A stretch of DNA of 31,497 nt from an uncultured Collinsella sp. (lineage in GTDB: Bacteria > Actinomycetota > Coriobacteriia > Coriobacteriales > Coriobacteriaceae). A model generated the notes under the pieces. That model had not been told where the DNA came from and ran no database searches. It saw nothing but the letters and a program-made list of their open reading frames with translations. The DNA lies in assembly GCA_900544385.1 (NCBI GenBank), contig UQVD01000012.1:1-31497 (forward strand). The letters run 5' to 3'. The stretch's first letter is position 1; each line of letters starts with the position of its first letter. Below, piece after piece: positions 15,555 to 22,913 of this stretch. The position numbers and the translations under genes were made by a program.

Positions 15555-15571
15555 TATTGGTGGGGATGCGA

Positions 15572-16615
15572 TTAGCGCTTGCGGGGGACGAGTTTGGTGC
15601 GGCGCAGGTGGATCATCTCGGCGGCGATGGAGATGGCAATCTCCTCGGGGTCCTCGGCCTCGATGGCAACGCCGATCGGCAGGTGCAGCTCGTCGATCTG
15701 GTCCTGTGTAAAGCCCTCCTGCTCCAGGCGGGCGCGCACAAAGGCCGTCTTGCGGCGCGAACCCAGGCAGCCCAGGTAGGCGGGCTTGGCGCGCATGGCC
15801 TGAATCACCACGTCGATATCGGACTTGTGACCCGCCGTGGCGACGACCACCAAGTCGCGCGGGCCGATGGGACACGGCTCGCTCAGGTTCTTGTAATCGA
15901 CCAGGCGACGATCGTAGACACCGGGCACCCATTCGGGCGTCAGCGTGCCGGGGCGGTCATCGCAGGCCACGACGGCAAAGCCCGCCGCCGTGAGCACGCG
16001 CGCCGTCGCGGCGCCCACGTGTCCGCAGCCAAAGATGTAGGTCAGGCCCTCGGGGCAGAGCGTCTCGATGTGCGCGGGAGGAATCTCGGAGGCGGCATTG
16101 GTGTAGGTGACCTTACTCCCCTCCTCCACCAGTGAAAGCCCGGGGCAGCCCGCAATGGTATGGCGCGATGCCTCGCCATGGTACTCGGCCACATCGCCCT
16201 CGAGCGCACTCGCGATAAACGGCTCAAAGTCGATGACGAAGTCGCCGATACGTCGATACGCCAAGGCGTCGGCAATTTCCTGGAACAACGGTGCCTTGGT
16301 CGCATCCAGATGCAGATAGCACAGGCAGATGGCTCCGCCGCAGATCATGCCGGTATCGGAGTTCTCGCCGCCCATGGTGTAGCGGACCAGACGCGACTGT
16401 CCCGCGCTCAGGAGTTCGCGCGCCTCGTCCAGCGCAAAGAGCTCGATCTTGCCGCCGCCGATGGTGCCCGCCTGGCTGCCGTCGGCAAAGACGGCCATCC
16501 AGGCGCCCACGCCGCGCGGCGACGACCCCGCCGTGCCGACCACGACCACGAGCTCGCACGTCTCGCCAGCACGCAGGGCGACAAGCGCCGCATTCACAAC
16601 ATCGAGCTTTTCCAT
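15572..16615 (-). CDS. XdhC/CoxI family protein
   Basis: XdhC/CoxI proteins bind the molybdenum cofactor and help insert and protect it in xanthine dehydrogenase-type enzymes. The 347-residue product has the N-terminal XdhC_CoxI domain with GSSPRGVGAWMAVFADG, GTIGGGKIELFAL and GMICGG. A C-terminal Rossmann-like domain follows, with YIFGCGHVGAATARVL and an acidic residue after the second strand (VVACDDRPG). It lies 9 bases after yqeB, so the two are probably co-transcribed. In this neighbourhood it likely serves the selenium-dependent molybdenum hydroxylases marked by yqeB and yqeC. The hydroxylase itself is not in the window. Confidence 0.9.
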   Translation of the reverse strand: MEKLDVVNAALVALRAGETCELVVVVGTAGSSPRGVGAWMAVFADGSQAGTIGGGKIELFALDEARELLSAGQSRLVRYTMGGENSDTGMICGGAICLCYLHLDATKAPLFQEIADALAYRRIGDFVIDFEPFIASALEGDVAEYHGEASRHTIAGCPGLSLVEEGSKVTYTNAASEIPPAHIETLCPEGLTYIFGCGHVGAATARVLTAAGFAVVACDDRPGTLTPEWVPGVYDRRLVDYKNLSEPCPIGPRDLVVVATAGHKSDIDVVIQAMRAKPAYLGCLGSRRKTAFVRARLEQEGFTQDQIDELHLPIGVAIEAEDPEEIAISIAAEMIHLRRTKLVPRKR

Positions 16616-16624
16616 TGCCGCCTT

Positions 16625-17419
16625 CTATCCTCTAAAGATATCGGTGAGCATAGCGAGTGCCTCGAGCACGCCGCCGCCGACCGACGTCGCCTTGTCCGAA
16701 ATGTAGTTGATATAGCTGGCATCGCCGCGCGGATCGACATCGGCGCATTTAAAGCCCTCGGTCACCTGCACGCCGTTCGCCAAAAGCCCGCGCAGACAGC
16801 CATCGATCTGCGTGCGCATGGGCGTATCGCCCGCGTAGCCAATCACGTCTCCGGCGCGCACGATGTCGCCGATTGCGCGGTCGGACCGAAACACGCCGGC
16901 GGCGGGGCTGTGGATAACACGCTCTTTGCCATAGCCAGCGATAATGCCCGGCACGCCCGTGTTGGGCTGGGGTGAACCTTGGGTAATGACACGGCCCAGG
17001 AAATGCCCGCGCATGGTCTCGACCACGGCGTCGCAATCGACCGGCGCGGTAAAGCCCGGCCCCACGGCGATGACGGTAGGCGCCATGTCGCGCGTGGTGC
17101 CCAGGTTGCGCTTGGCCAAAATCGCGTCGACCACAGCCGCGGGTTTAAGCTCATCGAGCATCTTGGCCTGAGGGTCCACCACCACGGCGACATCCCCCGC
17201 TTGGGTAATCTCGAGCGCCTCTGCCGGCGTCTGCGCCAAGCGAGCGCGAATGCCCTCGACCTGGACCTCGCCCAAGCGAATGGCCTCGCAAAAACTGATT
17301 GTGCGGCGGATGCACGTGGGAACCGCGATATCGGCCATAACGACCGACACGCCGGCACGCACCAAGCGAGCGGCGACACCCGTGGCGATATCGCCGGCGC
17401 CGCGAACATAAACGAGCAT
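16625..17419 (-). CDS. yqeB: Selenium-dependent molybdenum hydroxylase system protein YqeB
   Basis: This protein family (also called EF2563 family) marks genomes that use labile, non-selenocysteine selenium in molybdenum hydroxylases; its exact biochemical step is unknown. The 264-residue product starts with a Rossmann-type motif, VRGAGDIATGVAARLVRAG, and continues with GPGFTAPVDCDAVVETMRGH and GVFRSDRAIGDIVRAGDVIG, all characteristic. The ATG at 17419 has GGAGGT about 9 bases upstream. It is divergent from yqeC, the other marker of the system, and is followed at 9 bases by the xdhC-like gene. Confidence 0.92.
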   Translation of the reverse strand: MLVYVRGAGDIATGVAARLVRAGVSVVMADIAVPTCIRRTISFCEAIRLGEVQVEGIRARLAQTPAEALEITQAGDVAVVVDPQAKMLDELKPAAVVDAILAKRNLGTTRDMAPTVIAVGPGFTAPVDCDAVVETMRGHFLGRVITQGSPQPNTGVPGIIAGYGKERVIHSPAAGVFRSDRAIGDIVRAGDVIGYAGDTPMRTQIDGCLRGLLANGVQVTEGFKCADVDPRGDASYINYISDKATSVGGGVLEALAMLTDIFRG

Positions 17420-17521
17420 TCCCGGGGCACCTCCCTGTGCTACGGTTTGAGCAGAGCAAAAGCGGTCCGACCGCTACTCTGATGATTATTTATTATCACA
17501 GTATTATACGGCGGTGAACAG

Positions 17522-18259
17522 ATGGAAACGGTTAGCGGCAATCTTGCCTCGGCGCTCAGGATCAAGCCAGGCATTACCGCGATTATCGGCAGCGGTGGCA
17601 AGTCGACGTTGCTCAAAACGCTGGGTCTTGAGCTCATGCGCGCTGGCGGCCGCGTGCTCCTCTGCACCACCACGCATATGTTCCCCGTCGCCGGCGTGCC
17701 ATGGGACGGGTCGAGCCGTCGCCTGGACGCCGTACCTTGGAAGCCGGGCGCCGCGCATGTCCCCGGTTGCACCTGCGAGGCCTGCGCGGGGCTTGTGCGG
17801 GGAAGCATCTGCCAGGCGGGCGTCTTGGACCCCCAGACGGGCAAGCTCTCCTCCCCTGCCGAGCCGCTCGACCAGCTGGCGCAGCGCTTTGACTACGTCC
17901 TGGCCGAGGCGGACGGCAGCAAGCGGCTCCCGCTCAAGGCGCACGCCGCCTGGGAGCCGGTGATTCCCTCTGGCACGGCCAACATCGTCTGGATCGTCGG
18001 CGCCTCAGGGCTCGGCAAGCCCATCAACGAAGCCGTCCACCGCCCCGAGCTCTTTTGCGAGCGTTGCGGCTGCGAGCCCACCGACACTGCCACCCCAGAG
18101 CGCGTCGCCATGGTGCTCAATGCCGAGCTGCAGATGCTGAACCTCAACAATGCCCGCATCATGCTCAACCAAGCCGACACACTTGCCGACTCAACGATAG
18201 CCGACCGCTTCGAGGCAGTCCTCGACCGTCCCATCATCGCCACCAGCCTCAAGGGGTAG
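17522..18259 (+). CDS. yqeC: Selenium cofactor biosynthesis protein YqeC
   Basis: YqeC is a putative P-loop ATPase or kinase found with selenium-dependent molybdenum hydroxylases. The 245-residue product has a Walker A-type sequence GSGGKSTLLKTLG (Lys27), CTTTHMFP, LAEADGSKRLPLKAH and WIVGASGLGKP, all typical. Two Cys-rich patches stand out: GCTCEACAG near residue 85 and CERCGCEP near residue 180. These could bind metal or selenium, but this is inference. The stop codon TAG (18257-18259) lies inside the left arm of the 37-base inverted repeat. The short divergent region shared with yqeB (17420-17521) is AT-rich and probably holds both promoters, but no pair stands out. Confidence 0.9.
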   Translation: METVSGNLASALRIKPGITAIIGSGGKSTLLKTLGLELMRAGGRVLLCTTTHMFPVAGVPWDGSSRRLDAVPWKPGAAHVPGCTCEACAGLVRGSICQAGVLDPQTGKLSSPAEPLDQLAQRFDYVLAEADGSKRLPLKAHAAWEPVIPSGTANIVWIVGASGLGKPINEAVHRPELFCERCGCEPTDTATPERVAMVLNAELQMLNLNNARIMLNQADTLADSTIADRFEAVLDRPIIATSLKG

Positions 18260-18358
18260 CTAATTTGGGACGGGGCTCTTTTAGCTACCCCATGTTGAGA
18301 GAAAAATCATCAGGCAGGCAAGGGTAGCTAAAAGAGCCCCGTCCCAAATTAGCTACCC
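18254..18358. repeat. Perfect 37-base inverted repeat
   Basis: The arms at 18254-18290 and 18322-18358 are exact reverse complements over 37 bases, with a 31-base spacer. Each arm is itself bounded by GGGTAGCTAA and TTAGCTACCC, so it can also fold alone. The structure is therefore two inverted copies of one unit. It fills the gap between the convergent genes yqeC and hyuA and overlaps the yqeC stop codon. It could act as a bidirectional transcription barrier, but there is no T-run. Two perfect copies facing each other suggest recent duplication or gene conversion of a dispersed repeat. Confidence 0.85.
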
Positions 18359-18372
18359 TGGCGGCCTTCCTG

Positions 18373-19740
18373 CTAGCGGGGCACGTAGCGACCGGGCTGG
18401 GCTCCGGTGGGCTCGCCGTCGCGCGCGGCCAGCACGCCATTCACAAACACAGCCTTGGCGCGGCCATGTGCCTCAAAGCCCTCGAGCGGTGTGTAGTCCA
18501 CAGCCTGATGCTGCGTCGCCGCGCGAATGGTCCAGCGCGCCTTGGGATCCCACACGCACACGTCGGCATCGGCACCCTCGGCAAGACAGCCCTTGCGCGG
18601 ATACATGCCAAAGACGCGCGCCGGGTTCTCGCTCATCAGGCGGCAGAGGTCCTCGGGGCCCAGCTGTCCCTCAAAGCTCGTAGCGATCGCGACGGGACGA
18701 TGCTCCACACCGGGTCCGCCGTTGGGAATCGCGCGGAAGTCGTCGCGCCCGCGGTCCTTTTGCCCGTGCAGGTTAAAGCTGCAGTGGTCGGTCGCGATCG
18801 TATCGATCTCGCCGGCCACAAGTGCCTCGCGCAGAGCCGCACGGTCGCCGGCATGGCGCAGCGGCGGACTCATCACATACTTGGCACCCGCAAAGCCGTC
18901 CTCGCCCTGCTCCAAGTAGCAAGTATCGTCGAGCATCAGATACTGGGGGCAGGTCTCGACATAGATGTTCTTCTGGCCGCGCGCCTTGGCGGCACGGATG
19001 GCCTCGAGCCCCAGCTCGGTCGAAAGGTGCACCACGTTGACCGGTGCGTCGCCGGCCAGGTGCGCCAGATATAGCAGACGGCTCACTGCCTCGGCCTCGC
19101 ACACGTCCGGACGGCTGAGCGCATGCCCCTCGGGCCCGTGGATGCCCTGCTCAAACACGCGCTTCTGCAGCTCATTCACCAGCGTACCGTTCTCGCAATG
19201 CACGCACAGTATGCCGCCAATACGCTTGAGCTCCTCGAGCACCTCGAGCGTCTCGGCATCGTCCAGGCGCAGGTGGTCATAGGCAAAGTAGGTCTTAAAC
19301 GACGATACGCCCGCCTCGCGCATGGCCGAAAGGTCGACGCGGTTGCGCTCGTTCCACTCGGCGAGTGCCATATGAAAGGCGTAGTTTGCCGTGCAAGTGC
19401 CGTCGGCGCGGCGATGCCACTCGGCCAAGGCATCGGGCATAGTCACGCCGCGATCGGCCGTCGCGTAGTCCACAATGGTCGTCGTGCCGCCGCAGGCAGC
19501 CGCGCGCGTGCCGGTCTCAAAGCTATCTGCCGTCCAATCCATGCCAGTCCAACACTGCATGTGCGTGTGGCCGTCGATAAAGCCGGGAAACACCCAGCAG
19601 CCCGAGGCGTCCTCGACGGTATCGCCCTCGGCCGGCTCGATCGCCGCGGCGATCCGCACGATCTTATCGCCATCCATGGCAAGATCGGCGCGGCGAAGCC
19701 CCTGTGGCGTCACGAGCGCGCCGTTTTTGATGATGATCAT
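18373..19740 (-). CDS. hyuA: Dihydropyrimidinase/hydantoinase (YgeZ type)
   Basis: The enzyme hydrolyses cyclic amide rings such as hydantoins or dihydropyrimidines. The 455-residue product has a complete binuclear metal centre: His58 and His60 (GFIDGHTHM), the carbamylated Lys149 (SSFKTYFAY), His181 (CVHCEN), His238 (NVVHLS) and Asp318 (IATDHCSF). The ATG at 19740 has GGAG upstream. It follows the mocA-like gene by 9 bases. Context with YgeW, YgeY, DpaL and carbamate kinase matches the hydantoinase of the anaerobic uric acid gene cluster (E. coli ygeZ), where it would open a ring formed by reductive purine breakdown. The natural substrate cannot be read from sequence. Confidence 0.93.
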   Translation of the reverse strand: MIIIKNGALVTPQGLRRADLAMDGDKIVRIAAAIEPAEGDTVEDASGCWVFPGFIDGHTHMQCWTGMDWTADSFETGTRAAACGGTTTIVDYATADRGVTMPDALAEWHRRADGTCTANYAFHMALAEWNERNRVDLSAMREAGVSSFKTYFAYDHLRLDDAETLEVLEELKRIGGILCVHCENGTLVNELQKRVFEQGIHGPEGHALSRPDVCEAEAVSRLLYLAHLAGDAPVNVVHLSTELGLEAIRAAKARGQKNIYVETCPQYLMLDDTCYLEQGEDGFAGAKYVMSPPLRHAGDRAALREALVAGEIDTIATDHCSFNLHGQKDRGRDDFRAIPNGGPGVEHRPVAIATSFEGQLGPEDLCRLMSENPARVFGMYPRKGCLAEGADADVCVWDPKARWTIRAATQHQAVDYTPLEGFEAHGRAKAVFVNGVLAARDGEPTGAQPGRYVPR

Positions 19741-19749
19741 AATTGCTCC

Positions 19750-20364
19750 TTATTGATTGATGCTGTTGGCCACGCGATCAAAATACGAGCAGGCGGCGAT
19801 ATGCTCCGTTATGCGTCGCTGTCCCTTGGCGGTATCGACGTCCCACAGCTCGTAGGCACGCGCCTCGACCAGCACCACGTCAATACGGTCCTTGAGGATC
19901 GAACCGCCACCGTCCTTGCCCTCAAGACGCATGAGCGCATCGAACAGTTCCGCCGGAAAGAGCACCGGGCTCGAAGGCTCCCCGTTGCACGCAAGACGCA
20001 CCGAATGCTTGCGGCCACGCTCGTCAAATGCACGAACCATGGCCTCAAAAGAATCCGAACTCACGAGCGGCTGGTCGCCCGGCAAAAAGAGGCAACCTTT
20101 CCAGTTGCGTTCGACTCCCCACGAAAGGCCCGCACGGACGCTTTCGCTGCGCAGCTCGCCATCGTGCAGCACACACGGGCAATGCTTGTCCTCGCAAATC
20201 TGAGCGACCTCGGGCCAACGCGTCGAAACCACAACGTCAAAGCCCCGGGGAACCGAATCGATGGTCCGGGCAATCAGCGGCTCGCCATAGATATCGGCAA
20301 GCATCTTGTTAGAGCCAAACCGCTTGCCCTCGCCCGAAGCCATAATGACGCAACCGAGTTTCAT
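19750..20364 (-). CDS. MocA-like molybdenum cofactor nucleotidyltransferase
   Basis: The 204-residue product belongs to the MobA/MocA nucleotidyltransferase family, which adds CMP or GMP to molybdopterin. It has the nucleotide-binding loop MASGEGKRFGSNK (residues 8-20) and the metal-binding LPGDQPLV (Asp97). In hydroxylases of the xanthine dehydrogenase family the cytosine form of the cofactor is used, so MocA (E. coli ygfJ) is the natural counterpart. The ATG at 20364 is preceded by GGGGAGG. A longer reading frame extends to 20649, but it would cross the terminator at 20488-20524 and lacks family similarity. The gene is co-directional with hyuA, 9 bases away. Confidence 0.85.
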   Translation of the reverse strand: MKLGCVIMASGEGKRFGSNKMLADIYGEPLIARTIDSVPRGFDVVVSTRWPEVAQICEDKHCPCVLHDGELRSESVRAGLSWGVERNWKGCLFLPGDQPLVSSDSFEAMVRAFDERGRKHSVRLACNGEPSSPVLFPAELFDALMRLEGKDGGGSILKDRIDVVLVEARAYELWDVDTAKGQRRITEHIAACSYFDRVANSINQ

Positions 20365-20487
20365 CTCCGCAAACCTCCCCTGGCTGCCTTGGACACCATA
20401 GTTGCTATACCCACCATACCAAGCTCGCACTCCGTCGGAACAGGCATGCGCTCGTTTTTCCAGCGAACGCCCCTTGGCTCTCCATAG

Positions 20488-20524
20488 CACAAAGGAGGGC
20501 ACCCCGCGACGCAGGGTACCCTCC
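20488..20524 (-). terminator. Terminator of the yqeA transcript
   Basis: On the minus strand an 11-base stem with one U-G pair (20514-20524 with 20494-20504) is followed by TTTGTGC. It lies 19 bases after the carbamate kinase stop codon and separates that operon from the mocA-hyuA pair. The T-run is short, so termination may be partial. Confidence 0.65.
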
Positions 20525-20542
20525 TCAATGGTGCAGATATGC

Positions 20543-21493
20543 CTACTCAGCGTCGCCGGTAAACGTGGTACCGGTCTTGCCGGCAAGGCCATCGCGCGCC
20601 TTCTCGAGCAGTGTGATGAGCGCCGTGCGGCCCGGCTTGCTCTCGGCAAATGTCGAGGCTGCCTGGACCTTGGGCAGCATGGAGCCGCGACCGAACTCGT
20701 TGGCCTCGGACAGACGCTTTACGTCAGCCGCGGTCAGCGTGTCGAGCCACTGCTCGTGGTCGGTGCCAAAGCCAATGGCAACCTTCTCCACGGCCGTCAG
20801 GATAACCAGGGCATCGGCGTCGAGCTGCTCGGCGAGCTTCTCGGCCGCAAAGTCCTTATCGATGACGGCGGCAGCGCCCTTAAGGTGGTTGCCCTGGGCC
20901 TTGGTGACGGGAATACCGCCACCGCCGCAGGATATCACCACGTGGTTGGACTCGACGAGCGACTTGATGGTGTCGAGCTCGACGATGTTCACGGGCTTGG
21001 GCGAGGCAACCACGCGACGGAAGCCCTGCTTCTCGTCGTGGATGAACTGGTAGCCGCGGTCGGCCTCCAGCTCCTTGGCCTCGGCCTCGCTCATCCACGG
21101 ACCAATCGGCTTGACCGGGTCGGCAAAGGCCGGGTCGTCTGCCGCAACCTCGACCTGGGTGAGCACGGTGGCGACACCCTTGTCGATATTGCGGTCGAGC
21201 ATTTCCTCGCGCAGCGCATTTTGCAGGTCATAGCCAATGTAGCCCTGGCTCATGGCGCCGCAAACGGACAAGGGGCAGGGAACGTACTTCTGAGGATTAG
21301 AGCGCGTGAGCTCAGCCATCGCGTTGGCGATCATGCCCACCTGGGGACCGTTGCCATGCACGACGACGACCTCGTTGCCCTCCTCGATCAGGTCGACGAT
21401 AGCCTTGGAAGTCGTCTTGACGGCCTCCATCTGCTCGGGAAGGTTGGCGCCGAGGGCGTTTCCGCCCAGGGCGACAACGATACGCTTAGCCAT
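20543..21493 (-). CDS. yqeA: Carbamate kinase (YqeA type)
   Basis: Carbamate kinase converts carbamoyl phosphate and ADP to ATP, carbon dioxide and ammonia. The 316-residue product has VALGGNALGANL at the N-terminus, VVVHGNGPQVGMIANAM, and CGGGGIPV, all typical of the family. It lies 14 bases after ygeW, so a carbamoyltransferase and the kinase that uses its product are co-transcribed. This mirrors the ornithine carbamoyltransferase and carbamate kinase pairing of arginine fermentation, but here the partner is YgeW. In this setting it would yield ATP from purine-derived carbamoyl groups. The ribosome binding site is weak, which suggests coupling to ygeW. Confidence 0.95.
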   Translation of the reverse strand: MAKRIVVALGGNALGANLPEQMEAVKTTSKAIVDLIEEGNEVVVVHGNGPQVGMIANAMAELTRSNPQKYVPCPLSVCGAMSQGYIGYDLQNALREEMLDRNIDKGVATVLTQVEVAADDPAFADPVKPIGPWMSEAEAKELEADRGYQFIHDEKQGFRRVVASPKPVNIVELDTIKSLVESNHVVISCGGGGIPVTKAQGNHLKGAAAVIDKDFAAEKLAEQLDADALVILTAVEKVAIGFGTDHEQWLDTLTAADVKRLSEANEFGRGSMLPKVQAASTFAESKPGRTALITLLEKARDGLAGKTGTTFTGDAE

Positions 21494-21507
21494 TTCTCAG
21501 CCCAGCT

Positions 21508-22710
21508 TTAGGCCTGGAACCAACGGGCGGTGTTGCGCTCGTCGAGGGCCTTGAGGGTAGCGGCGGGATCGGCAACCTTCTGCAGGAACATCATGGCTGC
21601 GATGGCGTACGGCTTGTAGCTGGCCTCCTTGTACATGCCCACGCGGTGCATGTCGAAGACGTCGGCGTTGACCTCGCCGTGCTCGCAAGAGACACCGGAG
21701 ATGTCGGCGGGCAGCGGGTGCATAAAGATAGTGTCCTGGCCGTTGGCAGTCTTCTCCATGAGCTCGGTCGTGGAGCACCAATCCTGATGCGTAGCGTTCT
21801 GAGCGAGCAGCTCCTTCTCGAGCGCTGCGATGCCGGCGTCGTCGCCCTCGGCGTACAGGTTGGTGCGCTTCTCCATGGCGGCAAACGGAGCCCAGCTCTT
21901 GGGGATCACGATGTCGGCGCCCTCGAAGGCCTCGGCCATGGTGTTGACCTGCTTAAAGGTGGTGCCGGACTCGGCGGCATAGCCCTTGGCGCGCTCGACG
22001 ACCTCGGGCATGAGGTCGTAGCCCTCGGGGTGAGCCAGGGTGACGTCCATGCCAAAGCGGGGCAGCAGGCTGATCAGCGACTGCGGGCAGGACAGCGGCT
22101 TGCCGTAAGAGGGCGAATAGGCCCAGGTGACGGCAACCTTCTTGCCCTTGAGGTTCTCGAGGCCGCCAAACTCGTTGATAAGGTAGAGCATGTCGGCAGA
22201 GGACTGCGTGGGGTGATCGGAGTCGGACTGCAGGGAGATGAGCGTGGGACGGTGATCCAGAACGCCATCCTCGTAAGCCTGCTGGACAGACTCGGAGACC
22301 TCAGCCATGTAGGCGTCGCCCTTGCCAATGTACATGTCGTCGCGGATGCCGATGACGTCGGCCATGAAGGAGATCATGGTAGCGGTCTCGCGGACGGTCT
22401 CGCCGTGAGCGATCTGGGACTTCTTCTCGTCCAGGTCCTGCAGCTCGAGGCCGAGCAGGTTGGCGGCCTTAGAGAAGGAGAAGCGCGTACGGGTGGAGTT
22501 GTCACGGAACAGGGAGACGGCCAGGCCCGAGTCGAAAATCTTGGACGAAACGTTGTTCTCACGCAGCTCGCGCAGTGCGTCGGCGACGATGTAGAGCGCC
22601 TTGAGTTCATCGGTGGTCTTGTCCCAGGTGTGCAGGAAGTCGCTGCCGTACATACCCTTAAAATCGAGGCCGTTCAGCTGCTCGACGAGCTCGGTAAACT
22701 TAGCGTCCAT
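21508..22710 (-). CDS. ygeW: Knotted carbamoyltransferase YgeW
   Basis: YgeW belongs to the aspartate/ornithine carbamoyltransferase superfamily but has an unknown natural acceptor. The 400-residue product has the carbamoyl phosphate-binding STRT (72-75, in RDNSTRTRFSF), HPTQ (166-169) and MHPLPADISGV motifs. Length exceeds the roughly 310-340 residues of ornithine carbamoyltransferase, as expected for the YgeW group. The ATG at 22710 is supported by AAAGGA about 8 bases upstream; the frame runs further upstream to 22767 but without a site. It leads the ygeW-yqeA pair. In the reported anaerobic uric acid pathway genes of gut bacteria, YgeW acts with DpaL, YgeY and the hydantoinase. Confidence 0.92.
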   Translation of the reverse strand: MDAKFTELVEQLNGLDFKGMYGSDFLHTWDKTTDELKALYIVADALRELRENNVSSKIFDSGLAVSLFRDNSTRTRFSFSKAANLLGLELQDLDEKKSQIAHGETVRETATMISFMADVIGIRDDMYIGKGDAYMAEVSESVQQAYEDGVLDHRPTLISLQSDSDHPTQSSADMLYLINEFGGLENLKGKKVAVTWAYSPSYGKPLSCPQSLISLLPRFGMDVTLAHPEGYDLMPEVVERAKGYAAESGTTFKQVNTMAEAFEGADIVIPKSWAPFAAMEKRTNLYAEGDDAGIAALEKELLAQNATHQDWCSTTELMEKTANGQDTIFMHPLPADISGVSCEHGEVNADVFDMHRVGMYKEASYKPYAIAAMMFLQKVADPAATLKALDERNTARWFQA

Positions 22711-22755
22711 GGAAATGTCCTTTCTAAAGATGAAACGATCGCGCAATGAGTAGAT

Positions 22756-22795
22756 GTGCTCCGGCATGCGCGTGTGGCTAGAACATGCAGAGCAC
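22756..22795. promoter_or_regulatory. Leader hairpin of ygeW
   Basis: GTGCTC (22756-22761) and GCATG (22764-22768) pair with CATGC (22784-22788) and GAGCAC (22790-22795), giving an 11-base stem with a small bulge. It lies 46 bases upstream of the ygeW start, within a 203-base gap from ygeY. It could be a transcript processing site or attenuator. A GC-rich stem without a T-run lies nearer ygeY (about 22869-22894). Confidence 0.45.
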
Positions 22796-22913
22796 CATGA
22801 CGAGGACCCGCCACCGTTGAGGAAGCATGGGAGATAACGACCGCGGGCCCCGAGTCAACAGGGGGTGCCGGGGACACGAGCGGCCCCCGGCTCAACAAAA
22901 TCGAGGAATGGGA

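Larger units (their letters stand above)
15261..15571. other. Non-coding stretch upstream of rplE
   Basis: These 311 bases hold no convincing gene. Starting from rplE, they contain its ribosome binding site, an untranslated stretch of about 130 bases, a possible promoter (15398-15426), a C-rich segment without visible structure (15427-15487), and the palindromic element at 15488-15554. No remnant of rplX could be recognised in any frame. Confidence 0.6.

Noticed and set aside
18254..18358. CRISPR array
   Set aside because: There are only two copies in inverted orientation with a single spacer-like gap and no cas genes.
20365..20649. N-terminal extension of the MocA-like protein
   Set aside because: The extension is Arg-rich, spans the yqeA terminator and lacks a ribosome binding site. 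The ATG at 20364 begins the family fold.
22855..22894. GC-rich stem after ygeY as a terminator
   Set aside because: GCCGGGG and CCCCGGC can pair but no T-run follows on the minus strand, and ygeW continues on the same strand. It is left unassigned.
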